Below, one piece after another: positions 1 through 11,718 of a DNA stretch of 64,000 nt (position 1 is its first letter; every line of letters begins with the position of its first letter). Position numbers and translations under genes: made by a program. The stretch covers positions 186,001-250,000 of the forward strand of contig MSED01000014.1 of assembly GCA_002099365.1 (NCBI GenBank), given 5' to 3'. Under the pieces are notes generated by a model that worked only from the letters and a program-made list of their open reading frames with translations, did no database searches and was not told the DNA's origin. Source of the stretch: Phialophora verrucosa (Eukaryota > Ascomycota > Eurotiomycetes > Chaetothyriales > Herpotrichiellaceae).

Positions 1-130
1 TATGTTCGAGGAGGAGCTGAACCTCTTTGAAGAGGATGACGCGAATATGTTGGACTTTATCAGTTCATTTGGCCAACGGAACAGCCAACAGAATCAACCG
101 CCGTCACAGACGAAGGGTGGGAAGAAGTAA
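1..130 (+). CDS. 3' end of a truncated gene, C-terminus of unknown protein
   Basis: An open frame runs in from the left edge and stops at TAA 128-130. About 42 codons are visible. They encode an acidic segment (EEELNLFEEDD) followed by a Gln/Pro-rich stretch and a basic GGKK end. An ATG lies at base 2, but it is probably internal because the window cuts the gene. The composition is that of a disordered tail. I do not recognise the family, and the identity needs the sequence to the left. Confidence 0.5.
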   Translation, partial: MFEEELNLFEEDDANMLDFISSFGQRNSQQNQPPSQTKGGKK

Positions 131-1190
131 GACGTTGTGCACATGTTAACCTTGTCTCCTTTGCATGGCACGCGGCGCCAATATTTACGATGCGAGGAGC
201 ATCGAGGTCAAAAGCTGGTCAAAATGTAACATATGTTGTCGGGATCTGACCCGATTGCCAACACTCTATGTAAATTGAGCGCCTTTGCACCGTCTCTAGC
301 CGGTTTGCTTCTTTGACACCTGCTGTTGGTCACGGGTCACAAGCTTTGTTCTGGGCGTTCTTCCCTTGCGTGTTGAGAACAGCCTTTACCAGTGGGTTCG
401 CAGAGGTCCCGCGATTGAGGATTTACCGACTACCTAGTTCAGCCGATCTCTTCAGGGGAATGAGCGCGGCGTTCAGACTATCATGTCAGCCTCTAGAGAC
501 CTTGTCAGGAAGCGCTCTTTCGATGCCCAGCCTGATCAGGGCGGAGACGGAGATCGGGTGCTCTGACTTTACTCAGACGTGCGGGAGCAGAGTCATCTTC
601 CTTCGATATTACCCGGCAGAGTCTGTTCTTTCAATTTGATTTCTCCAGTCTGCCACAACGCTTGCCGACTACAGAAGGGGTATAACTTCGCGAGGGCTAA
701 CCTGTATGCGAACGAGCGAGCTCGTTCTGGTAGGGTTGAAATGTATTGGTGCGGTCCGATGATGCGGAAAGACCATCGTGTTGGTCACGTATAGCCTTTG
801 GATCGGGTTTCTCACCCAAGATCAAGGTATCAGCATTCCCAAGGCAGGGTCTAGCATGTGCCATATATCGAATGCTCATCTTCGAGGACAGCATATTGTC
901 AAAGAACTGGTAACTCCGTGCTGGGTACCTCAAACGTACATAGGCTTGGCAACGACGCGCTCGACGCGTGAAGTTTAATTGACGAAAGTCGGAGATCGTG
1001 GGCCATTTTTGCTCCGCCCATCCTCGACTACATACTGCGCCTTATTTGTTGTGCTGCAATTGACCGTGCGCGCAGTTATAGGCGGCGGACGCCACCCCTT
1101 CAGTATGTGCTGATAGCAATTGATACCGCTCGCTTGGCCACTGCCGCACCCGCATCGGTGTCTCGAGTATCTGTCCGCTTCAGCTTCACC
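131..1190. other. Intergenic region upstream of the Fun30 gene
   Basis: About 1.06 kb between the truncated gene and the Fun30 start. Only short overlapping open frames without coding bias are present, and none has a recognisable domain. It should hold the 3' UTR of the first gene and the promoter and 5' UTR of the remodeller. I see no repeat or RNA gene. Confidence 0.5.
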
Positions 1191-4100
1191 ATGGGATCGG
1201 AGGATTCACCCTCACAATCGGACGATGAGTTGTTCAATCCAAACTACCAACCCCTTCACGAGACGGTCGACACGGTGCCTCTCCATCGAACCAACATGGC
1301 AGACGACGACTCCGATCTCGAGACGTTGGCGACTTTGCCGGTATATCGTTCTACCCAGAACCGACAGACGCAACCCACCCAGCTTATTGATCGATCTCCT
1401 GCGAACCTGTCGTCTTCGCCGCCCAAGCCTCCCTTCGTCCAGGTGGCCGCTTCCTCGCCAATGAGCGCCCCGACAGTGGAGAGGAGGTCCATGGGAATCC
1501 TTGCAAGTGCAATGGCACCGGCAGGAACGACCTTCAGAAGACCCTACGTTGCGGCTCAACCGCGTCCAGTGCCCATTACGATCGATTCTGACGACGAAGG
1601 TCCCGCGTACAAGGGTGGGTCCTCGGACAGCGATGGGCCTAGGAGGACCAACGACATAAAGCCTTCGACGTTTGTACGGAAGCGAGACCAGTCGCCTGGG
1701 AAGATCCCCGAATCACCTCAGCCTCAGAATGATGGGCGGAGTCGGTTTATGGAACTGACTGCGCGTGCCGTATTCAGAGGTTCGCCTGCTTCCACCTCGT
1801 CTGGTGGTTCAAGCGGAGCGAAACGTTCTGCAGACGCCATGGCGAATGCGTATGGTGGTGTCTCGAAGAGGCCTCGCCAGGTCGCACCCTCCCGTGCTCT
1901 CCCAGTATCCTCATCACCTCCTAAGATCGTACAAGAGATGGAGCTGGATGACATTACTGATTATAACATGCGGCAAAAGGTGAACCGCCTGATGGGGATG
2001 CTGAGTGCGGTTACTGTGAGAGAATGTTACGAGGTTCTTATGCTGAAGAAGGGGAGTTATGACGAAGCTGCGGATGAACTCCTTCTGCGAAGCGAAAAGC
2101 GCCCGGGCAAGAACGGCGCAGTCGACCTTACTCTGTCCGACGACGAGCTGATGCCGACCCCTGCAGCGACGAAGAAGGCCGTGGCACCACGCATCAATGT
2201 GACTCGCCAGCAAGCCAAGGTACCACAGCGAAGTATCACAGAGAAATGGAGCTCAACTCAGAATGTCAGAAAACCATCAAAGGCGATAGACGTCTTCAAT
2301 ACCCCTCTTCCACAGAAGAAACGGACCTTAGTACGTGGCCGACGGCAACGCTCATCTTCGCCCCCAGCCGCGGCGCCTGAAGCGAAGGTCAAGCCGAGAC
2401 CTTCACGCATGCAGGCTATCCAGTCGGACGAATCTGACGCGGCCGACTCTGCATTCACTTCAGAGGACGAAGGAGAAGGCACATTTCAGAGTCGAGTCCT
2501 TAAACTGTTCAACACCTGTTCTGCCGCAGACTTGGCAGACATCTCTTCTATTAGTCGTGACGTGGCAGAGCATGTCATCTCAAAGCGACCCTTCAGAAGT
2601 CTCGATGCCGTCAAAAAGGTTGAGGATTCGAAGCCCGCCAAGGGTCGAAGGAAAACAGCAATCATTGGAGAACGGATCGTTGACAAGGTCGAGGACATGC
2701 TCCAAAGCTACGAAGCGGTGGACTATCTCGTCAAGCAATGCCAGAACCTTGCCAAGCCTCTGTCAGATGAGATGAAAAGTTGGGGGGTGAAAGCCATCGG
2801 CTCACAAACTGGAGAGTTGGAGATGGTCTCCCTTCAAGCACCGCGATCCAGTCATGACTCAGGGATCGGAACTCCAGTGAGTGACGACGAGGACGCTAAG
2901 CGCTCTGGATCGAAGGGTTTCATCAAACAGCCGTCGATCATGGCCGATGGTATTGAGATGAAGGACTACCAGGTCGTGGGCCTGAACTGGCTCAACCTCC
3001 TCTACAGCAAAGGTCTGAGCTGCATTCTAGCTGATGACATGGGTCTGGGCAAGACGTGTCAGGTCATCGCCTTCCTGGCGCACCTGTTTGAGCAGGGGAA
3101 AATGGGACCTCATCTGGTCGTCGTCCCAGCTGCAACTCTTGAAAACTGGCTCAAGGAGTTCCAGCGATTTTGCCCGGCGTTAAACGTCGAGCCTTATTAC
3201 TCGACAAGCCCTCAAGAGCGGTTCCACTTGCGAGAGACTTTGGACGATAATCGGGAAGATGTGAATGTTATCGTCACCACTTATACAATCGCCAAAGGTA
3301 AAGAAGACCATCCTTGGTTGAGAACGTACGGCTTCGACTGTACAGTTTATGACGAAGGGCATATTCTCAAGAACGCTTCTTCGCAGGTCTCTAGGCAATT
3401 GACTAGGATCCAGTCAAATTTTCGGCTCCTGCTCACGGGGACGCCGCTGCAAAACAACTTGAAAGAATTGATCTCCCTGCTCGGTTTTCTCATGCCAGGG
3501 CTGTTCAAAGAGAAAGCCGAAGAACTCGAAACCATTTTTACCCACAACATCAAGGCTCTGGACAACCACCACGAGATGCTCCTATCGACAGAGAGGATTC
3601 AGCGGGCTCGCAGCATGCTGACTCCGTTCATCCTGAGGCGAAAGAAGTTCCAGGTCTTGAAAGACCTTCCGAAGAAGGAGCGTAGAACCGAGCTCTGCGA
3701 TTTGAGCCCTGAACAAGCCGAACTGTATCAACTATGGCTCGACAAGGCGTATGCAATCCGTGAGCGACGCGAGAGAGGGGAGAACGTGAGCAATGAGTCG
3801 ACAAACGTTCTTATGAAACTACGATTCGCCTCCCTCCATCCCTTCCTCTTCAGGCGTCTCTATTCTGACAGGAAACTACCCGTCATCGCAAGACAATGCT
3901 TGAAGGTTGACCTGTGGCGTGAGTCAAACCCTGACTTGATTGTCACAGAACTGCTCGAGTACAATGACATGGAAATTCATAGTCTTTGTGACAAGCATGC
4001 GCAACTCCAGAAATTTGCATTGAATGGTGACGAATGGCGCGCCAGCGGCAAGGTCCAGAAGATGGTTGAGCTCCTGCACAAGTTCATAGCCGAGGGCCAT

Positions 4101-4787
4101 AGGACGTTGATATTCAGCCAGTTTGTCATGGTTCTGGACATCCTCGAGCTGGTTCTGGAACGTGAAGCCATCGGCTATTTCCGACTCGATGGCTCTACAA
4201 AGGTTACCGAACGACAAGACCTGATTGACGAGTTTTCAGCCGAAGACAATCATACACCGGTGTTCATGCTCAGTACAAAGGCTGGTGGTGCAGGTATCAA
4301 TCTGGCGAAAGCCAACAAGGTGATCATCTTCGACAGCGGTTTCAACCCTCAGGACGATATCCAGGCCGAGAACCGAGCGCATCGAATCGGGCAAGAGAAG
4401 GACGTCGAAGTCATCAGACTGATTTCTCGGGGTACGGTAGAAGAACAGATCTACGCTATGGGCCTGACAAAGCTCAAGCTTGATGATCAAGTCGCCGGAG
4501 ATGGAGATGAACAGCCGCCTAGGAAGGAGAACGAAGAGACCGACAGGGAGGTCGAAGGGCGAATGATAGTCGAGGAGATGTTGTTCAAGAAACTTGAGAC
4601 TGAACCTATCGAAAAGCTGAAGGCTGATGTCACGAGCCCGGTGAAGCAGATTTTCGACTCACCCTTGTCAAGCCCACCAGAATCTGAATCTTACGATGGC
4701 CAGGATCAGGCCCGCAGGAGGAAGGGAAGTGTGGATTTACCAACCCGAACGAAAACACGCAATGTGGGAGCGAAGACCGGGAATTGA
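1191..4787 (+). CDS. FUN30: Fun30/SMARCAD1-type SNF2 chromatin remodelling ATPase
   Basis: A single exon of 1198 codons. The start is the ATG at 1191 in the context CACCATGG; the frame is open 28 codons further upstream but has no ATG. The N-terminal half is acidic and low-complexity, with a CUE-like helical module around residues 259-299 (MRQKVNRLMGML...EAADELLL). The SNF2 core starts near residue 589. It has Walker A DDMGLGKT, motif II DEGH near residue 720 (the form typical of Fun30/SMARCAD1 rather than DEAH), TGTPLQNN, and the motif V/VI block ending NRAHRIGQ near 1041-1067. Family members slide nucleosomes in the nucleus and act in heterochromatin maintenance and DNA-end resection; fission yeast paralogues are Fft1-3. 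Assignment to the Fun30 branch is firm, but paralogue identity is not determined. Confidence 0.95.
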   Translation: MGSEDSPSQSDDELFNPNYQPLHETVDTVPLHRTNMADDDSDLETLATLPVYRSTQNRQTQPTQLIDRSPANLSSSPPKPPFVQVAASSPMSAPTVERRSMGILASAMAPAGTTFRRPYVAAQPRPVPITIDSDDEGPAYKGGSSDSDGPRRTNDIKPSTFVRKRDQSPGKIPESPQPQNDGRSRFMELTARAVFRGSPASTSSGGSSGAKRSADAMANAYGGVSKRPRQVAPSRALPVSSSPPKIVQEMELDDITDYNMRQKVNRLMGMLSAVTVRECYEVLMLKKGSYDEAADELLLRSEKRPGKNGAVDLTLSDDELMPTPAATKKAVAPRINVTRQQAKVPQRSITEKWSSTQNVRKPSKAIDVFNTPLPQKKRTLVRGRRQRSSSPPAAAPEAKVKPRPSRMQAIQSDESDAADSAFTSEDEGEGTFQSRVLKLFNTCSAADLADISSISRDVAEHVISKRPFRSLDAVKKVEDSKPAKGRRKTAIIGERIVDKVEDMLQSYEAVDYLVKQCQNLAKPLSDEMKSWGVKAIGSQTGELEMVSLQAPRSSHDSGIGTPVSDDEDAKRSGSKGFIKQPSIMADGIEMKDYQVVGLNWLNLLYSKGLSCILADDMGLGKTCQVIAFLAHLFEQGKMGPHLVVVPAATLENWLKEFQRFCPALNVEPYYSTSPQERFHLRETLDDNREDVNVIVTTYTIAKGKEDHPWLRTYGFDCTVYDEGHILKNASSQVSRQLTRIQSNFRLLLTGTPLQNNLKELISLLGFLMPGLFKEKAEELETIFTHNIKALDNHHEMLLSTERIQRARSMLTPFILRRKKFQVLKDLPKKERRTELCDLSPEQAELYQLWLDKAYAIRERRERGENVSNESTNVLMKLRFASLHPFLFRRLYSDRKLPVIARQCLKVDLWRESNPDLIVTELLEYNDMEIHSLCDKHAQLQKFALNGDEWRASGKVQKMVELLHKFIAEGHRTLIFSQFVMVLDILELVLEREAIGYFRLDGSTKVTERQDLIDEFSAEDNHTPVFMLSTKAGGAGINLAKANKVIIFDSGFNPQDDIQAENRAHRIGQEKDVEVIRLISRGTVEEQIYAMGLTKLKLDDQVAGDGDEQPPRKENEETDREVEGRMIVEEMLFKKLETEPIEKLKADVTSPVKQIFDSPLSSPPESESYDGQDQARRRKGSVDLPTRTKTRNVGAKTGN

Positions 4788-5893
4788 GCCCGCGATTGTG
4801 AATGTGAGAAGTGGGCTTGTTGGATACCAAGCTTGAAGACGCGGGCTGAAGGCTTATTGACGGTGAGAATGATTACCAGCTAATGTTGCTGCACTGTTGG
4901 AGTATGACTACCGTGTATGCAGGACGTGAAGAGCATTCCTTGTGACAAGATAGAGGCATCCAGAGGCCTAGTCACTGCATTCGAATTCACGAACATTGGC
5001 ATTTCCAGTCATCCCCTTCCCCTTCCTTGGCCCTTCACGGGCCAGAGACCGGACCTGCCCTCGTCAACCGCCAGTCAAACACCAGGGACTTACTGCGCAG
5101 CGGTGAGTCAGAGGCTGCCCTGAAGCCCTTGTTGTCTGTGCCCCTTCCGCCCTATAAGTATACTCTCCCCACGCCTCTGAAGCTGCTCTTCCTTCTCCCA
5201 AGGTAGTCAACTTGCCTCCTGCCGCCAACTCTTGCAATGGACTGCCTACACAAACTTCTCAAGGCCACGCTTTCATAGCTTCGGGCCACTGCGTCAAGTT
5301 GCGCGTTGGCTACATCGTGCTCTCGGCTTGGCGGCACGATATCCTTCAGCATTGCTGGGCATGCAGAGCTACGACTTCACAAGTTCATCATCGGCGTGCT
5401 CTTTCGGCTTTTCAAATGCACTTAGGCTTCAGGCCATCCATTTTCAAGGGCATTCAGCAAGTGGGAAACACCAATGGCAAGCGGGAGCATGACCAAGTCC
5501 AGCTTAGTTTGCGACACGCTTCCTCCTCAGTGTTGTACCGTACCGTCGGGATCCCGGACAGATCTGTCGGCGCAACCCCGTAAGTTTCAGCAAGCATTCC
5601 TTCGTGTTGCGCTTTCAGATAGCCCGCCCGTTTGCAAGCCTTCAATTGCGATGATATTATATATATTTACCTGTCCGAAAATGTCTCTTGCCAACACGAT
5701 ACGGGATCTGCCGTTGACCGGACCCTCAGCGTGGAACTATAACCCATAGCATTACGGCGTCAAAGCATCATACAGTCTAGCAGCGTTTGTCCTGTGGGCG
5801 AAAGAAATCAACCACGTCGGCCTAGTCTTCGGAAGGGAGCCTTCGCCAAGTTGAAACTGTTTCAATAGGGCCTCTTCTCTCCTACCCTGCTGA
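4788..5893. other. Intergenic, with a TATA-like element but no supported gene
   Basis: About 1.1 kb. A TATAAGTATA-like box lies near 5153-5163, followed by a pyrimidine-rich leader. The first ATG after it (5237) opens only 13 codons. A strong donor-like GTAAGT occurs at 5580-5585 with a CAG acceptor-like site near 5621. These could belong to a broken or unusual spliced gene that continues into the coding-like stretch after 5894, but I could not build a continuous protein. Confidence 0.35.
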
Positions 5894-6640
5894 CGAAGTG
5901 CCCATGAGTTTCCAAGTCCGCGACCGTGGTCCGCGGAGCCGCAGGGGGAGAGGGAAGACGACCTCGATGACCAAGACCTTCCGGCCACCACAAAACTTCA
6001 AGACTGCGCTAAGCAGATCATCGCGCTTAACGAGTGCCTTCCCTGTAGTACATCATTTGGCCGACTGCATCAAGAAAGTCCCTGAGTACAGGACAATCAT
6101 CGGTGGAGGACCACGATCGCTAGAGAGTGCCTCAGCGCAGTCTGTAACAACCTCAAGAGATTGCGAGCACCCTTAATCCTGATTCTCACCTACACCCTTC
6201 CCATCATGTTCCACCCAGCGACAACCAAGGCCAAGCCAATACTTGTTAAACTCGGAAGAGTACCGCCATTTCCTCTTACACAAGGAGGAAGTCGAGTTCC
6301 ACAATCTCGGACATAAGTGTGACCACATTGGCCAGAGTCAAGTGGCGGAGCCAGAGGATATGCTCGATCTCCTTATTCGCATGGACGGAGTCCCCGGTAT
6401 AAAGTGTCTGAATCTCGCAGGCCGTGTCGGCGTCAAAGGACCGGAGGACATCAGAATCATTAGAGAGTACAGGCTTGTGCATTGCGTCCGGGAAGGTGAC
6501 TTGGACGTGGCGGGAAAGCAGGTCCAGAAACGGGCCATGACTTTACACACGCGGCCGGGTTTATGCTCTACTTGGACTCGAGCCTTTCGACTCGAATTCA
6601 GGACGGTCTGCAAGGCTGAAGGCAGTGCGGGATGAACATG
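5894..6640 (+). pseudogene. Coding-like region of unknown family, probably degenerate or multi-exon
   Basis: Two stretches have protein-like composition and G/C-biased third positions. The first runs from about 5894 in the frame reading AHEFPSPRPW...LQDCAKQIIALNECLPC. It meets one TGA near 6083 and resumes as TTIARECLSAVCNNLKRL in the same frame. The second, from about 6243, changes frame and stays open for 130 codons (LLNSEEYRHFLLHKEEVEF...MDGVPGIKCLNL). No start ATG with a good leader and no clean splice pair joins them. I do not recognise a domain. Either it is a gene with introns I could not place, or a decaying gene with a nonsense change and a frame break. Confidence 0.35.
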
Positions 6641-8716
6641 ATACGGACTGCAGCTCGAACGCCAAATGTCGAAAGGACAAAGGACCGCTACCCGTGGAGC
6701 TTCTCTTTCCAATGGCAGGGCTCCAGCACCTGTGGCTGCGCGGGTTCTCCAAGGGCGAGGGAGACGAGTGCCGCGGAGTTCTCTTCACTCGGCGACTGTA
6801 GTGACTATGGCTTTGGCGAAGACTTCCGCGCAACCCGACTTGACGGGAAAGTACCTCCTTACACCGAGCCCCTGCAAGCCGCCGAGGACTAAACCTCGTG
6901 TGCGCCAAAACTTCGGTACACATGTAGCATCTTCGATGATTGCTTCTTCGCCAAAGACGACAAGGCAGAGAAAGTCATTATGTTCGTGGTGTGGCCCATC
7001 GGTTTCCTGGTGCAGGGAGACCTGAGGACAACTCAAACGGGACATCAACATGGTCCGTTTCCCACTCCCACTCTTCCTGACAAAGGCGGGTGAGGAGGGT
7101 TTAGTCGTCATTCTGTCGATTCGTCCCTCCGAAGCGTACACGCGTCGTGTGCGTCCTTTGGATAGTGGCAGGCTGTTAAAGCCACGACGTCTGTCCGAGC
7201 GTCTTTTTCAGCCGATCGTTAGAGATATATATATATCACGGCGCCACTGTACCGAAACACGGCGCGGCTTGGCTTGACATGCTGTCTGAAGTATCGGAGG
7301 GGAGACTTTCTGTCAGCACCCCTTTCTTGATACGCTGGAGACGACCAACAGCGATACAAGAGGTCCTCGACAGTGTCTCATCCCTGGGGTTGTTCAAACC
7401 GACCAGAACATTCCGGGTGCCGTGTGCTGTGGATCGCTGGCGCAATGCCGGCGGATGCATGTGTCTACTCAAAGTATTAATACGGTGTTGCTGTCGAATG
7501 CCTTCTCGCAATCGAAACAGCTTCCTCAACACCGGCTCTTCTGCTTGGTCAAAGAAGCGTGGACATGTGGTTCATGTTCTGGCTCTGGCTCTGGAGGAGC
7601 GAGGGACAGTCTTGAACAGTTTCTCGTCGCTCCCCCCCAACCTTGCGTTAGTAGGATGTAGCTGATCAGCGAAAGGGTATTCAACAGTCGATATCTGTCG
7701 GTGTATACGATGTCGACTACCTTTCGGGTTGCAGCTCATCGTCGGGGGCATTGTAGCAAACAACATTAACAGGTCGATGTAGAGAGGCATGACACGGCAC
7801 GACGTGGCACGGTCAACTCTGGAGTACAAGGAAATGTGGAAGAATAACCCGGAATAGGCTGGGATATGAAAACGAGTACTAAGGAAAGCTGATGACGAGG
7901 GACTTCTCAAACCACAACAAAGATAGGGACTACCAGTTCTTGATCCTCAGACGGAGGATGGCGATACAGCGATATTCAGGCCGAGTCCGATTTGTTGCCC
8001 CTAAATGTGAACAGCCTCGTTATCTGCTTGGCTCGACTTTGCGATAAGTCCACCGTGCAATTACTGTTGATACGGTCATCTCTTGATTCACAAGGGCTGG
8101 AGCGCGGGCCGCGCACTCAGAGCTCGTCGGTACAGGACACAGCCCCTCTCGTGGTGTCCTCGTGTGAGTGTATGTACAGTACAGTACGGTTTTGACGATC
8201 CGCCCCGCGCTAACACCCCCCCGAGCACACAGCAGCGACTCCTCAATTATTGCCGAATCTGGCGTTATCAACCATGTGGCCCTCGTGGCCCCATCCGACA
8301 GTCTGGAATGTCAGTTCACCGCCGAGGCTCTGGGGCCTTCAACTCGTCGGCCCGCCACTTTGTGAGAATCATGCCCCTTTAGGGAGGTAGCTAAGGTAGG
8401 AGACGCAGTGGTTGTGGGTTCTTATCAACAACCGAGCGGGACTTCTCCGCATCCTTCTATCCAGTTGGTCTGAAATTCTCAATCCCTCCGAACCGACGAT
8501 AAGTTAGTGCTCATGCTCCCACACTTAGAATACAGTGCCTGGGCAGTCGTAACGCTGGCTATGTGGCAGTAGCGGTATGTAAAATCCGTTGTTTGACCCT
8601 CTCCTCCTTGCCTCCGTCTCCTCTCCTTCTCTCTTGCCAGGTCGCCGCGTCCTAGGCACTCGTCCCAAGCAGCAAGGTGGAGGATAGAACGCCAAGCGAC
8701 AGCGGACATATCGAAC
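6641..8716. other. Long intergenic region upstream of the amino-acid permease
   Basis: About 2.1 kb with only short conflicting frames. An AT palindrome (ATATATATAT) lies near 7223-7233. The last few hundred bases should contain the permease promoter and 5' UTR. I see no intact gene, repeat family or RNA gene. Confidence 0.4.
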
Positions 8717-10368
8717 ATGGCGAGCACAATATACCCCGACGAGAAGAGGGTCGGCGATGTCAACGACACCATCGCGCCACAATCTCCCCCGGCGTCGCTG
8801 CCCGACACGTTCACCAAAGAAGCAGTGCTTGAGGCGCGGGAAGTCTTCCACGATGATGCGGACGGGGTGGTCAAGTTCCGCACCGTCAGCTGGCAGCGCG
8901 CCACCATCATCTTCCTGAAGATCCAGTTCGCGATGAGCATCCTCGCCGTGCCGGGCGCGTTGGCCACGCTTGGCGCCGTGGGCGGAGCGCTGAGCATCGT
9001 CGGCTGGGAGGTCCTGAACACCTACACGGCCGTCGTCCTGGGAGATTTCCGCAACCGCCACCCTGAATGTCATAGTGAGTTTGATTCTCCTCCTCTCCTC
9101 TCTCTTCCCGCGTCGTCTGCATAGTCCGTCCTCCCTCCGCTTCATTCCGGTCCCGAGTTAATCCCCCCCGTTTCATCCATACAGCGCTGGCAGACATGTG
9201 CGGCCTCCTCTGGGGGCGCGTGGGCAAGGAACTTGTCGGGCTGCAGATCCTGGTGGCGCAGGTGCTCATCACGGCGGCGGGCATCGTGTCGTGCTCGACG
9301 GCGTTCAACGCCCTCTCGGAACACGGCGCCTGCACCGTCGTCTTCAGCTTCGTGTCGGCCGTCCTGATCACCATCTTCTCGAGCGTGCGCACCTTCTCGC
9401 GCCTCGGCTGGCTCACGTGGCTGGGCTTCACCACGTTCTTCATCGCCGTCTTCATCTTCGTCGTCGCCGTCACGCAGCAGGACCGCCCCGCCGCGGCGCC
9501 CACGACCGGCGACTTCGACCTCGGCTGGGTCGCCATCAACCACCCCGGTTTCGTGGCCGGGATCACGGCCAGCGCCAACATCTTCCTCAGCGGCAGCGGC
9601 AGCCAGATGTACCTGCCCGTGGTGTCGGAGATGCGCAGGCCGCGCGACTACCGCAAGGCCGCCATCGTGGCGGGAATCCTGGTCGGCGCCATGTATCTGA
9701 CCTTTTCGCTGGTCATCTACCGCTGGTGCGGCGTCTACCTGGCCACGCCCGCCTTCGGCAGCGCCGGCACCCTGTTCAAGAAGATCTCGTACGGCATCGC
9801 GCTGCCGGGCCTGGTCATCGGCGTCGGCATCTACCAGCACGTGGCGGCCAAGTTGATCTTCGTGCGCATCCTGCGCGACTCGTCGCACCTGCAGGCCAAC
9901 ACCGTCACCCACTGGGGCACGTGGCTCGGCAGCAACTTGATCCTGGGTGTCTTGGGCTTCATCATCGCCGAGGCCGTGCCCATCTTGAACTACCTGCTGG
10001 GCTTGGCCGGCGCCGTCTGCTTCGCGCCCTTCAGCCTGATCTTCCCGGCCATGCTGTGGATGTACGACTACGACGGGTACAGGAAGGGCAGTGCGCTGCA
10101 GAAGGCTGCATTTAGCGCGCACATCCTCATCGCCTTGGTCGGGCTGTTCATGGTCGTCGGCGGGACGTGAGTACAAACAAATCCCTCTCCGTTGCTTTTC
10201 CCTTTCTCCATGTTTCACTTTCGCTGCGAATCTCGAATGTGAATGGCCGCTAACATGATCTCCCTGTGTCTCAGGTACGGTGTTGCTGTCTCGATCAAAG
10301 ATGCCTTCGCAAGCGGCTTGATCTCCAAAGTGTTCGACTGCTCAGACAACTCGGGCACGATCTCTTAA
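8717..10368 (+). CDS. Neutral amino-acid permease of the AAAP family (Mtr-like)
   Basis: Three exons: 8717-9074, 9185-10166 and 10275-10368, 477 aa. Both donors are GTGAGT and both acceptors are CAG. The joins give ...PECHTLADMCGLLWG... and ...VVGGTYGVAVS.... A hydrophilic N-terminus of about 65 residues precedes roughly 11 hydrophobic segments. The first reads IQFAMSILAVPGALATLG, as in AAAP transporters. Length and layout fit the fungal neutral/aromatic amino-acid permeases typified by Neurospora mtr, which import amino acids across the plasma membrane by proton symport. Substrate range cannot be read from sequence. The second exon has almost exclusively G or C in third positions, unlike its neighbours. 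Confidence 0.88.
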
Positions 10369-11718
10369 ATTTTGAAGGCCATGTCGCGCGGTGCTACAGC
10401 ACTTGTACATTGCCCCTATACGGGGTAGAGCTTCGCAAGCGCAGGGGCAAGAATCCAAACCGTCCAAGCATTACTTCATTCCGTCTCTTACCAGTGACCT
10501 GGGGTTGTCCAGCACCATGGACTGTCGGCTACAAGGGGCATCATCCCGGTGATGACCAGGCCTGTAACGCCAAACCAGTGCAATGTGCAGTGACGTGACC
10601 ACTACATCAATGTTCGAAGTGTTTTATTGCACGAGAACACGAGAGGGTGCGGAGAAAGCGGTATGATACGATCTTAGTGTTTTGCAGGTATGAGACGGCC
10701 TGCGCGACCCTTGCGCCAGCAGCCCGGCAATGACCTGCAATTCGTTTGCTCTCCCGCCGTTCATGAATGCTCTTAGGCTTTTCTTAGACAGGGGCGTGGT
10801 TGTCTCGGTCATCGTCCATTTAATCCGGTTCTAACTGTTCTGACAATCGTGTCACGCCACCAACTTCGCCGAAGCTGTAGGACCGAATGAAACGGAACTC
10901 AGGCCGGCTGGGTGAGTGGGTGAGTGGCAATTGCCGGAGTACCGTGATAGATCAATAATGCTCCAACAAGCAAGAGCAATGTTGGGAGAAAGCCATTCCA
11001 AAGAGCCTCCGATGCTGTTCCTTTAGATAAAGATTCATGTCCGAAGCGTCCGCAGCTGGGACTACGGCCCAGCTTGATAAGTATCGCTTGATTTGGTGGC
11101 TGGCTCCTGACTAAATATCTTCACCATAGACCGGCTTAGTGCCCTGACTAATTACCGCGTGGGATATCTGCAAGAGCTCAACTGCTCAGAGTCGTTATAT
11201 GGCGGTTTGTCAGAAAGATAATATTGCTGTTGCATTGCGCGCTTTCCAAGGCCGCGGTAACAGTCTGGCCGGGAATGCTGATAGGCATAATCATAAGCCG
11301 TGCCCAAGGATTTGCAACGCCCGTACTCGGTCATCTTTGCGAACATGATTGGACAGGACGGATTTGTAAGTGTTCGGCGGCAGGAGAAGAGCCACGACAA
11401 ATGACCTCACATCCATCCAGTCCTCAGTCGTCCGTCGACGTGACTGCTCGGCTCACTTTGCTCTCGGCTATTGAGATCGGTCCAGCGTTCTAGGCGCCAG
11501 AGCAGCTGGAACAAGCTGCTCAAGAGCTCGACGGCTCCATCAAAGATGACCTGAAGACATGACGGAGAATTCTGAGCTGGTATCGAAAGTGCAACACCGG
11601 TGAGCAATGCCATGGTCTGTCCAATCCTTGACCGAAGGATATAAAGGGGTTGTGATCCAGATCTTCACCATCTGTTCCGTGCAGGAATGTTCATCAGAGC
11701 TTGACCTGCTGCAGGGTC
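10369..11718. other. Intergenic, convergent 3' flanks
   Basis: About 1.35 kb between the 3' ends of the permease (plus strand) and the CBS-domain gene (minus strand). Only short non-conserved open frames occur. I see nothing further. Confidence 0.5.

Noticed and set aside
1107..1190. Upstream extension of the Fun30 reading frame
   Set aside because: The extension has no ATG; the first ATG of the frame is at 1191 with a strong start context.
9142..10218. Long open frames on the minus strand and in a second plus-strand frame over the amino-acid permease
   Set aside because: They result from the extreme GC third-position bias of exon 2. The products are Arg/His/Asp/Gly-rich without domains, while the permease frame gives a conserved membrane protein.
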